Shown here: positions 44,316 through 54,074 of the stretch, piece after piece
How the letters are laid out: each line of letters starts with the position of its first letter
Numbering within the stretch: position 1 is the first letter of the stretch
Made by a program: the position numbers and the translations under genes
The notes under the pieces: generated by a model
Database searches by the model: none
The model's input: only the letters and a program-made list of their open reading frames with translations
What the model was told of the DNA's origin: nothing
Assembly: GCF_052857255.1 (NCBI RefSeq)
Contig: NC_135497.1
Coordinates: forward strand, 118,374,744 to 118,438,743
Direction: 5' to 3'
From: Amblyomma americanum
Taxonomy: Eukaryota; Arthropoda; Arachnida; Ixodida; Ixodidae
DNA length: 64,000 bases

Positions 44316-46111
44316 GTTCCGCCACCAGCAGCGGAAGCGGTTCCGGCTCCTCCGAGAGTTCGGTTAGATCAATGAGTCGATTGAATTTTGACGAGCGGTT
44401 CGCGTCTTTGAGGGATCCCATTCGGCGGAGAAGCCGAGGGTTTGACTCTAGCCACGTCTTAATGTTTGCTGTCACGGCGGCCGTAACTGTTGCCGTGACT
44501 GCCTTGAGCAGGTTGTATTGGATTTGGCCAAAATTGGACATCTGAGTCGTTAATTGGGCGAGGGCATTTTCGAGGGCGGTGAAACGCACGTCAGAGCTAG
44601 AGGGTGTCGGATCCGCCGGCACTTCTTGCATCGGTTCCGGAGCTACCTGGGCAGTGGGCGAGGAGGACCGAGCCATTTCTAGCGCGTGAATTTTGGCGTG
44701 GAGTTGAGCATTCTGCGCCCGGAGGTTCTCGAGCTCGCGGCCGAGGTCCGCGACATCAGAGCTAAGGGAGGAGGAGGAGGAAGATTTGGTGGAGAAGAAG
44801 GTAGGGGAGTATGGAGAGGCGGAGGAGGCCCATCTCGGCTGCCTACCTTTGCCTTTGGCTGTGATGTCTTCTTTGGCGCGCCAAGCGGAGGGCCCACGAG
44901 AGGCGGAAAATCCCCGTTTTCAAACGCGGGGGCACCTGGATCACGGGACGCGTTCTTAGTTGGTCGAGGAGGCTTGGGGGCACGCCCGGGTAAGGCGCCC
45001 GCCGGTGGAGCTTGTCCGATTTTGGCTTGCACTATCTTGTTGCTAGGCGGGGGGACTTTCGGAGCTGTGCCAGGACCCGGCGCCACAGCACTTTGAGGTT
45101 GTTTTCTATGACCGGTAGTGTTGCCCGGTTGTTGCAGCCGTCGGAATTTGGCTTTGCAGTCTTGCGAGCCCGTAAGATGGGCGCCACCGCAGACGATGCA
45201 GGAGGGATTGCACTCGTGGGACGCCATGTTGCCGTCTTGGAGGACTGCGACCGTTTGGCCGCAGTGTCCGCAGCGATTGGCTTGAGGATTCGGGCATAAT
45301 TCCACGCGGTGACCGATGGTGCCGCATCGAAAACACGCGGGAATAGTCCGCTTATATTCACGCACCACAGTCACCACACTGTTATAGTGCACGTAACGCG
45401 GTACTCTACGCCCCACGAAGGTGAGCAGGCCAATCGTCGACTTCCACAGCTTGCGGATGAAGGCAATCTCTCCTCCGCGCCACTGGACTTTAGATTTCAA
45501 GGTGGTAGAAGTTTTCTGCTCATGGACCGTAATAATCCTCTTGCAGACTTCACCATTGACTTTGGCGCGGCCGACCATCGGAATGGAGCCATTGGAAGAT
45601 TGCAGGGTAAACTCGCGAGCAAGCGCGTTCGCCGCATTGACGTCTTGAGTGATGGCGATGATGATATTCTGGTCCCAGATGGGCCAGATACTAAGCGTGT
45701 CCACCGAAGAGGCGTTTACATAGGCGAGAGCAAAGCACCAAGCTCACCATTCTGCAGGACTGTCTTCAGAGAGATCGTCACTCTGGGCTTGATGACGATC
45801 GTGAAATCTTCATTGCGGAGTCGAGGCATAGCGGTGGGCCGCCATTTCTTCGATACCACTGTTTGAGAGAGCTGAGGGTTGGAGCTTGCAGTGTTCGGAT
45901 GCACAGAAACAGCGGCACTCACGGTGGGTCCGTTGACTGGCGACGTGTTCAGGCGTTGCTGGCGTTTACGAAGTGCCACCAACGAGAAGAGACCTTCGTC
46001 TACTATCTCCTGCGTTGGAGTGGAAGTTTCAGGCGGAGACAATGCGCCTGCGACGACTTCTGTCCATGCCATCGTCTCGGGATTGTACCCGCGGCGAGCG
46101 GAGGCCGCCAT
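44245..46111 (-). pseudogene. I-group LINE ORF1 (copy 2), frameshifted
   Basis: Three frames in order (46111-45716, 45704-44679, 44676-44245). They contain the N-terminal RNA-binding region, CCHC knuckles (CFRCGTIGHRVELC, CGHCGQ, CIVCGGAHLTGSQDC), a Pro-rich stretch and a coiled coil (LGRELENLRAQNAQLHAKIH near 44700). Frameshifts lie near 45710 and 44760. Its end overlaps the start of ORF2 near 44245-44280. Confidence 0.75.
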
Positions 46112-46384
46112 GGCGTACGCGAAAAACGCTGGAGACTGGCTACTTGGCTTTAGGCCTAGCTAAAGCTCCCACAGGTTGAAGTCAGAAATGGGCCTAAAAG
46201 ACCCAAAAATTGGCCCACCTGGTCGAGAGCGGTATTTTCGGGTGCCGGGAGATGTTATCCGTCTAGAAGAAGCAAAATTTCCACGGTCGTATGGAATTTT
46301 TCGGTAATCCGGGCGAAAATTACCAGAGCCGAAATGAGGCGCATCTACTCGAGACGCGCGCCGGCCGCGTTTCTCAAGCGCGGG

Positions 46385-47643
46385 TGCGGCAGGGAAGGGG
46401 AAAGCATCAAGCAATAAGGGCGAGAACTCCCACCGGGCAGAGGGTTTTCAGAATGTTTCCTGTATGTGTTTCTTTTTCTTTTTAGCCAAGCCCCGGGCTC
46501 GAAGTTGGGTCCACCCTTCAGGGGCTGTGGCTACCTTCATTGGTTATCGAAGCTTTATGGCGCGTTCACACTTGGACATTCGGCGGCGAGACGAAGCGGA
46601 ATCCGCGGCCGCCGAAATGCTGTCTCGTTCACACTTCCCGGCCACCGCATCGCCGCTCATCCTGTGTGTGTCGTCTGCTCACGGCGTTCTCAGATGTGGC
46701 AAGAGGTTAATCGATGCTGTCTACATACCAAAACCTTATGCACGCCTGCGTACGCTAAATGCAGCCATTTTGTCGCACGTTACGACATTTTTAACATTCT
46801 CACTTTTTAAACGCCCAGTGGAGCCATCTGGTGGTTAGGACAGGAACCATTGTTGTCAACAACTCGACGCCCCTCTTAAGCCTAAAAGGGGAAGAATCGT
46901 CACCCGAAATGAAAATAAAGCAAATTTATCGCTCAAACGTTTTCTTATGGGCGAGATAAGACAAAGCGAAAGACCGCTGGCTCTTTTATGGCTTGTGAAC
47001 GTGCTGAAAAATGCAGTAACAGCGACGAATCCAGTCCGAAGCGAGGCGTCTTGCATCGAAGAGCGCCGCCATGTTTGTCGCCACGGGTACTCGCCTTCCT
47101 ATTGGCTGACGAGATTCGGCGGATTTTTTTCCGGCGGCAGAATTCGGTCCTGGACCGATCGGCCTTTCCGCTGGGTATTTCGGCGGAATCTCTGCCGCGG
47201 AAGCGGATTCCGCTCGCTCTCGCCGCCGAATGTCCAAGTGTGAACGCGCCATTAGGCGGGCCTCGAAATATGACCGCCCTAACTTCTTTGTTTGCAAAAG
47301 CTTTAAAATTGCATGTAAAATCATTGGAGAGCAGTCTTGTCTAGTTGAGCTAGGGGCTCAGTGCAGTGGCACGTAATTCTACAGACCTAGACTCTAACCT
47401 CGGGCCGATGAGTAAGGTCTTGTCGAGTTTCTCTGTGTGAGATATTTTCTCTTAATTTACAGTTTGACTGCCTGTGTGACTCAACTTGTAACGCAGTTTG
47501 CCCTTGTACATCCTGTAAATATATTTTCTCTTTGTTTCCATCATCTGGCATCAAGCATCGTCTCCTCCTTCAACACCGTCGAATTCACGTTTGGAGAGGT
47601 CCTGTTCCCCTCCGAAGAAACGCAAAGAACCATCTTGAATTCA
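46385..47643 (+). repeat. 5' LTR, interrupted by a MITE
   Basis: Starts TGCGGCAGGG and ends ...GAATTCA. Without the MITE and one TTA it is about 562 bp and aligns along its full length with 49971-50530, with scattered point differences. Those differences suggest an old insertion. Confidence 0.65.
46558..47251. mobile_element. Harbinger/PIF-like MITE, 694 bp
   Basis: Perfect terminal inverted repeats begin TGGCGCGTTCACACTTGGAC and end with the complement. They extend, imperfectly, through the cggcggcgag and gcggaatccgc blocks. It is flanked by TTA on both sides (46555-46557, 47252-47254), a TWA target as for PIF/Harbinger elements. The paralogous 3' LTR has an uninterrupted 'gaagcttaggg' at this place. 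No transposase is coded. Confidence 0.85.
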
Positions 47644-47644
47644 C

Positions 47645-47662
47645 TGGCGCAGTCAGGACAGG
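47645..47662 (+). promoter_or_regulatory. Putative primer-binding site
   Basis: TGGCGCAGTCAGGACAGG starts one base after the estimated 5' LTR end. It has the TGG start expected for a tRNA-complementary primer site, but the tRNA is not identified. Confidence 0.45.
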
Positions 47663-47888
47663 ATTCGGCACCCTTCCAAAAGCTAGCAAGAAGACCTCAG
47701 GCGGCAGCAGCAACCAAGAGACGGCTGTGCGAGCCACCTTCGAGGACGACCAGCCAAGGCGTGACATCCGGGCTCTGGGCTACAACCTGCAGCGACGCTG
47801 GTGCCGGGTGAGTGGGATTTTCGCGTCTGGTCGAGGTTGGCTTGGCTTGTGTTAGGGATTTGAGGGTGTAGGCGTTTAAGATCTCAAG

Positions 47889-48245
47889 ATGCATTCGGCA
47901 GCGAGATCGAGTTCTCAGTATGCTGTTACAGATACACTCGAAATTGAAATGCGGCGGCTCGAATTAGAATTCGAGCGGAGGAAAGTCGAGATCTCGCGGG
48001 AGGAAGAGAGAATAATGAAGGCACTCAGGCGGCAGCAGGAGGGCGGCAGGCAGGCTTCCGCTGCGCCCGACTCAAAGGCGCAGCGCGGGTCAGACCTAGG
48101 CCCCGTTGCCGTGTGCTCTACTGTAGGCGGCAACTTGTCTCGCTTCCAGACGGAGGCGCAGAACGAGCGTCGGCAGAACATTAGCAGATCATCCCAGAGA
48201 GGAGCAGCGGCGGCCAGACCCAGGCCCCAGGGCATATCCCACTAG
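47889..48245 (+). CDS. gag-like coiled-coil protein, LTR element
   Basis: A 118-codon frame beginning MHSAARSSSQYAV, then LEIEMRRLELEFERRKVEI, a long charged coiled coil typical of tick LTR-element gag N-termini. It stops at 48245. Coding-like sequence continues in another frame (Pro-rich, then 48425-48937), so this is probably the start of a decayed gag. Confidence 0.5.
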   Translation: MHSAARSSSQYAVTDTLEIEMRRLELEFERRKVEISREEERIMKALRRQQEGGRQASAAPDSKAQRGSDLGPVAVCSTVGGNLSRFQTEAQNERRQNISRSSQRGAAAARPRPQGISH

Positions 48246-48424
48246 TACGGTAGAGAGCAACCTCCCCCCCCCCCCCCCGGCATTCGACGAATGCACAAAG
48301 TCAGCACGAGCGGAGTACGGCCAGCTCTTTGCAGCGAACGACGGAGACTGACAGCGTAGTTCCCCAGGCTCAGCTCGAGCAGCCAGCGTAACTAGAGGAC
48401 GAGCTGAACTGCGCAATCAGCACA

Positions 48425-48937
48425 GTGGCGCAAATGGCAAATGGCGAGGAACCGAAAGAGGTTTCGGAACTATTTCCAGCGATGTCGACCCACCAGTTGC
48501 CGGCGTCCTTTGCAAAGACAGTCGACGCTGATCTAACCGCGGTGAGCGTGGAAGAGCAGAAGCCAGGAAAGAAAACGGGCACTCGCGAAGAGAGCCTCTT
48601 ATACCCGGCGTGTCGCTCAGAACCTGGCAATGAAGGGCAGCCGTCGGAGGTTGGCGGCAGTGACGCCTGCTCCGCTGTCGGCGGTTATGTTTCTGCACAG
48701 CGAGCTGATAAGACAGAGGGAATGTGCGACGCGCCATTATTTGAGATCCGCGCGAGAATCCCAGGAGAGAAGAACCAGATCAGGCAAGAATGTGGAAGCG
48801 GAATACCACATGCACCAGAGCACCCAATTGTGCTGCAGCGCGGAAAGCGCGGTGAGTGCGCAAAGTCGGCGGGCCGCCTTTTTCCACGGGAAAGCCAGAG
48901 CGTAACTCGTGTCGTGCACTATGACAAACAACTTTAA
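48425..48937 (+). pseudogene. gag-like remainder, LTR element
   Basis: A 170-codon frame (MAQMANGEEPKEVSELF...) downstream of the coiled-coil frame. It has no zinc knuckle or protease. I infer a broken gag from its position between the LTRs and its collinear order; no motif proves it. Confidence 0.35.
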
Positions 48938-49970
48938 AAGGCAGCATCGACACGCGAGCCCCCGCGTAGGCCGCGCACGCCGTACCGCAGCACCGAAAGC
49001 CTTGCGGTCCGTATTTAGGACAGATCGCGAGGCATAGCCAGGCCGGCCTCGGCCGGCGTGAACGTTCCCGCTCACCCAACGGGGGGCGTGCACGGAACTG
49101 TTCAGAGCCGCCAAAAATTGGTGTAGAGACACTTGCACGACAGTGGACTTTGGTGTGCTTCGTGAGCGTGGGTGTCTGCGTGTAACTGTGCTGTGCGATT
49201 CTTAACGGACTTGTGCGCCGCTATCAAATTGTTTTTTTACGTGTGAGTGTTGCGTGTCAGTTATTCTGATGTGACATTTTTGTGCCATGTCCGGATTGGT
49301 ATGCCGTCGTGATCCAGTGTTTTGTATTCCTTTTTTTTGCTAGTGTGTGTGGCTATAACCCCTACACCAGCGGATTTGTGTGCCGCTGTGGCAAGAAGTC
49401 GCTTGAGAAGCTAAGCTTGCAGGCTTATGTTATTGCGGCCTTTATTTGGTTTTGCGTAAATGAGCGGACTCCAAGCTCATTTAGCATCTTAGCGGGGACG
49501 TGTAAGGCCCTGCTTCATCAACGCGTACATTTTTTTCCCTTAGCTTGCGGTCACTGCGGGCCTCCGATCTACGCTCCCCCTACCCGCGTACTTTCCCCTC
49601 CCCCCACCCCCATACCCCAGCAAGCAGTGGCAAAGGCGCAGAAGGCACTGGCTGCTTGACAGCACCGCTGTAACAGCCGAAGACACCTGGCTTTGTTAAG
49701 CGCGCCAAGAAAGCATGCGAGGCACGCACAACGAGCACGTGGTGCCGCTTGGTCTTAGGCAGCATTCCCACGGCGGCAGACCCCGATACTGCGCGTCTGC
49801 GGAGATATGCGAACCACCACGCATTCCGCGATGGACCCCCTTTTTTTGGCATGCTCAATAGCACCGAAGCGTCGCGGGTCTCCGCCGTCTCACATTTCTG
49901 CGAGCCAGTGGATTAGTGGTCCCGCCAGTTAGCTAAAAAACTTTTCATCCTTCGAGAGGCGACGCGCGGG
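48938..49970. other. Non-coding interior of the LTR element
   Basis: No pol or env motif on either strand. T/G-rich stretches around 49140-49350. Confidence 0.5.
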
Positions 49971-50530
49971 TGCGGCAAGGAAGGGGAAAGCATCAAGCAA
50001 TAAGGGCGAGAACACCCCGTCGGGGAGAGGGTTTTCAGAATGTTTGCTGTATGTGTTTCTTTTTCTTTTTAGCCAAGCCCCGGGCTCGAAGTTGGGTCCA
50101 ACCTTCAGGGGCTGTGGCTACCTCCATTGGTTATCGAAGCTTAGGGCGGGCCTCGAAATATGACCGCCCTAACTTCTTTGTTTGCAAAAGCTTTAAAACT
50201 GCATGTAAAATCATTGGAGGGCAGTCTTGTCTAGTTGAGCTAGAGGCTCCGTGCAGTGGCACGTAATTCTACAGACCTAGACTCTAACCTCGGGTCGATG
50301 AGTAAGGTCTTGTCGAGTTTCTCTGTGAGATCTTTTCTTTCAAGTTACAGTTTCACTGTCTGTGTGACCCAACTTGTGCGCAGTTTGCCCTTGTGCATCC
50401 TCTAAATATATTTTTTGTTTGTCTCCATCCTCTGGCATTAATCATCGTCTGCTCCTTCAGCACCGTCGAATTCACGTTGGGAGAGATCCTGTGCCCCTCC
50501 GAAGAAACGCAAAGAACCAGCTTGAATTTA
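49971..50530 (+). repeat. 3' LTR
   Basis: Starts TGCGGCAAGG and ends ...GAATTTA (CA end mutated). It pairs with the 5' LTR and is the natural empty site for the MITE. Confidence 0.65.
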
Positions 50531-52512
50531 CTGCAAGGATGTCCGGACCTACAAGCCCGAGCTGCTTGCGTTTGACTATAACCCCGTGTTCCGCGGTTCA
50601 TTTCTTCATGACGACACAACAGAATGCCACGTTTAGTGACCTTGATATTGTCCTCTCAGATCGCGAACAACAACAAAGCACTACGCTTTGCGGAACTGCG
50701 AGCTGGTTTTACAAAAATTATACCGTGAGCTTCGCCTCGTTACGCGACTTAGTTTTGAATGCACCCTCTCTCTGCGATATAATGTTATTCTGGGATTTGT
50801 ATTGTCATTGAAATTTGTTGATTTTCAAGCCACGATCATTACCCCCGCGAACACAGCACATTGCATTTGACTTATTTGGCACCAAATTACGTGTATCTTT
50901 TGAAGTGGCGCTGTGTTGCCCCTGCTGAAATAAACTAGCCAGGGGCTGTATATCGCCGCTCTAGCTGCCTACAAGCAGCTTTTTGGAAGCCGTCCTTCTA
51001 TCTATATCTGTATGATGACGAACTGAAACATCATTCTTATTATTATCTTTGGTTATTTACGGCCTGACCTGTTCATGAGCATGAGTTTCTTAATGATTCA
51101 GTTATGACGAAGCACTCCTACTCGGCTTTCAATATTTGTGCACACCCGTCGCCTCTCTTTTGTGTGATTTCTTGATATCTCTCTCGTATTTCGCCCTATG
51201 CGAAAAAAATAGAATGTTGTTAAGCAGTGCTCATGTTGTGTAGTCTCTCTCCGCGCTGTTTTCACGCTCTCAGCATGCTCATCCGTGTTTCTGAACATGA
51301 CCCAAGCGAACATCTCCTGGTAACGGCGGCGAACTGGAGGGCCGGAAGGAGAACATGAAGCGAACTTCCTGAAACTTTCCGTCCGAATGGTTATCGGCTT
51401 CCCGCACGCTAAGGTAATCGGCACCCCGCAAGCGGAGTGATGGCGTGCGGTTCTTTGAAGGGTCCGCTAAGATCGCTGCTGTTGTTGCGCTACACAGCGA
51501 TTCCATTTTCTCGTCGCTCGCAAGGCATGCCGCCCGCCAGCGTGGAGGTGACTCAACTGATAAGGTTGCGCTGGTGGGAGGCCCAGCTTGGGGCTAAACA
51601 ACGAACAGACAGGGGGCCTCCATAAAAACAGAAGAGTGGGTGGTCCGGGGTGCGCGCTCTAGCACTGGGGTGGTTCTGCGGATGTTGCGGTTGGCAGTTA
51701 AAAGACACTGAAGTAAGCTTCGGTTTGACTCGAGTCACTGAAAGCTTACGGGCCTGTGTCGCTGGCTCGTGAGCGCGTGCGTATGTGCCTCGTTCTCGCA
51801 GAAGTGCTTTGTGGTGTGGCGCGGCATGACCTGGGCTAGTGTTCCTGTATACAAAAACACTAACCTGGACAAGACCCATTTCGAGAATGCGGGTAGCACG
51901 ATCTATAACCCATCCCAGACAGCGTTACTCCTGCTTGCAGACCGTTTCATGCTTACTGTTACAAATCAAGGTTTTAGATAAAAAATGGTGGAGGGGACAC
52001 TTAAGCTCCGTCCTAAGGGTATGACGCGATAGCGTAGTGGGTTAATTCCCTCTTAGGCAGAATTGGTCATTCTCTGCATTCATAAATCCCTGCATGGGAG
52101 TCCCTATAGCCACTCCTGGCGCAGTGCTGCTGCGATGCTCCAATGCGCTGCGATGGCAGGTGCTACCATCGGTGGGCCTTTTGCAACCCTCGTTCCTTTT
52201 CCTGAACAACCAATCATTAACCTAACTGCCTTCTGCCACGGTGGGCACTTTGCTCACAACCGGTGGCCAGGTTGTGATGACGCCGCAAGATCACGTGACC
52301 TTGGTGGCCCAACTGCCTTCTAGCTAGGTTGCTTCTGTGAGCATCTTTCGTCGATTTTTCGCTCAAGATCAACGACGCCGACGTCGGATTTTCGGCGACA
52401 CGAGCTCCTTAGCGCTGTCACGTTAAAACTGGAAGAAAACTTGCAGAGATAGGCGACCGAAGCAAAGGATTCCGCTGGCGCGGACACTGCAGCCTTTCAT
52501 TTCTGTTCGCCT
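50531..52512. other. No gene recognised
   Basis: Frames up to about 108 codons without domains. The part around 51990-52440 ('taagggtatgacgcgatagcg', 'cgacgccgacgtcgga', 'gctgtcacgttaaa') resembles a repeat I associate with tick genomes, but there is no second copy here to prove it. Confidence 0.35.
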
Positions 52513-52578
52513 GGATAAAACTCAAGAACAAACTGGCAGACGCCCCTCAAAGGGGGCCCTGCAGCCAATGGCGTCGAC
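52513..52578 (+). repeat. Short dispersed repeat unit S, copy 1
   Basis: 'ctggataaaactcaagaaca' through 'ccctcaaaggggg' to 'cagccaatggcgtcg'. The same unit occurs four more times at 63.37-63.87 kb. Confidence 0.7.
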
Positions 52579-53231
52579 CGATTCTCCATCTCTCCCATTT
52601 GTCCGATCCCCCTTGGACTAATACCACCTAAACTAGCTCAAGGCCTCCGCACGCGTCCGTGACGTCACACACAGCAGATGGGCCTGGAAGTCAGCTTCAC
52701 CCCACGCGGTTTTTTCGGTTGCCCGTCGGGCACCCATTTCTCAAAATAATGCGTGTTTTGTGCCAGCGTAATATTAGTATTTAACGGTTTCTGATTAGAA
52801 TATGTATTTTTCAGGAACAGGCGGGAACGCGAAATAATCGACGCCTTCGCTATGCATGTTGCTCCAGATAAGCAATGCGTCAGCTCCACTTCGGTGCTGT
52901 TAGGGAGAACTGAATTAAACTACCTCGTATTTTGACAGCGCTTATCATCCCCTTCAAGAATGCATTTCCAACTAGCCCCAGTTGTAGCTCCTTTGACTTT
53001 TTTTAATTCTTCCTAGTCAGTTGTCTTGCATCCATAAAATGATTACACTATTCACTTCCCACTCATAACCACTTCAGTAAAAATCGAACATTCCCCTATG
53101 CTTTCCTTGGTTGCATTGACTGTCAGCTTCCTTCATATGTTATTCTATACTACTTCACGTTGCACGGATGTTTCACAACAAACCAGCAAGATTTCTAACA
53201 AAAATTTGCAACGAATACAGTGAATAAAGAG
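52579..53231. other. No gene recognised
   Basis: Spacer to the left of the THAP gene's presumed polyadenylation site. Nothing identified. Confidence 0.4.
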
Positions 53232-53237
53232 TTTATT
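53232..53237 (-). terminator. Likely polyadenylation signal of the THAP gene
   Basis: AATAAA on the minus strand. If the gypsy insertion is removed, it lies about 370 bp downstream of the THAP transposase stop codon, a normal 3' UTR length. Confidence 0.4.
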
Positions 53238-53587
53238 TAAGCACTTCACACTCACACACACATACACAAAGAATATAGCTGTCACCAAGTTGTGTGATTT
53301 GGTGAGATGCGCACACAAGAATCCAGTACAATTTGTTCAGTGCCATACTGTATGAAACAGGAACAAACATACCCATTTGCATTTACATGTCCATCATACA
53401 GAAGGGAAAAAAATTTGGTACACAAGTTACCACTCACTACAGTTCTATCAAATGTTCTATAGCTGCAGTTGCTAAGTATGAAAAGAACATGTACAGATTA
53501 TAAAATGCCTTAATACAAAGCTATCTTTATAATGTAATCAGGCGTGCAAGAAAGGTCCGCTATCTCAGAAACACTTGCCATTAAACG

Positions 53588-53591
53588 ATAC
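53588..53591. repeat. Target-site duplication ATAC (left)
   Basis: ATAC directly left of the gypsy element, repeated at 59529-59532. Confidence 0.75.
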
Positions 53592-53964
53592 TGTCACGTA
53601 GTGGTGACGGCAGTCGAAGCAGCGATGAATACGGACGAAAGGATCTTCTAAAAGAACTGTTTATTGGGCTGACTTGCACCCAAAATGGACTGAATCACTC
53701 GGCGGCGGCGAAGCGACAAGCGTGCTCGGCGGTCGTCGAACAGAATGCCCGCCGCTGTCGGCCGTGCTCAATTTAAAGCTGATAGCGAACATTCGAGATA
53801 AAGGGCACAAAGTTACTAGAACATTCCGGAACAACGTAGAATCAGCTTTGCCTGGCTGCGATCAATCGAGATAAATCTAGTCGCGTCTTGCGTCGCAAAC
53901 AAAGTGATAAGGTGGTGTCGCGGCAGATTTGAAAAACGAATAAACACTGCAAATATTCGCGGCA
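53592..53964 (-). repeat. 3' LTR of the gypsy element
   Basis: On the minus strand it begins TGCCGCGAATATTTGCAG and ends CTACGTGACA. It is 373 bp, the same length as, and apparently identical to, the 5' LTR. Confidence 0.92.
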
Positions 53965-53979
53965 TTACTCCCCTCTCAA
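53965..53979 (-). promoter_or_regulatory. Polypurine tract
   Basis: TTGAGAGGGGAGTAA directly precedes the 3' LTR on the minus strand, the place where plus-strand DNA synthesis is primed. Confidence 0.75.
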
Positions 53980-54074
53980 AGAAGCATCGACCCGATGCAT
54001 TAAAACAAATAATGCGACTAGTAAGGGAAAAAAAACGGATCTTGCGAAAATAGAGCATGGAAATGCAGCGGCCT

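Larger units (their letters stand above)
40590..46155 (-). mobile_element. I-group LINE with RNase H (copy 2), nearly full length, frameshifted
   Basis: On the minus strand, from right to left: ORF1 (46111-44245), endonuclease (44315-43379), RT (43479-42160), linker, RNase H (41664-40897), AATAAA near 40610 and a (CAC)n tail. All domains of an I-group LINE are present. At least five frameshifts or stops (near 45710, 44760, 43865, 43480 and 42160) inactivate it. It ends inside collagen-like minisatellite locus 2. Confidence 0.85.
46385..50530 (+). mobile_element. Non-autonomous LTR retroelement (no pol)
   Basis: Two direct repeats of about 560 bp flank about 2.3 kb of sequence with gag-like frames but no protease, RT or integrase. 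A primer-binding-like TGGCGCAGTCAGGACAGG follows the 5' repeat directly. The 5' LTR is enlarged by a 694-bp MITE. The internal part holds a coiled-coil gag-like frame and a long non-coding 3' region. No target duplication was found, so the LTR edges are estimates. It is best described as a LARD-type derivative that would depend on another element's enzymes. Confidence 0.65.

Noticed and set aside
44686..45866. Plus-strand frames of 95-185 codons opposite LINE copy 2
   Set aside because: Shadows of minus-strand ORF1, which carries the zinc knuckles and coiled coil.
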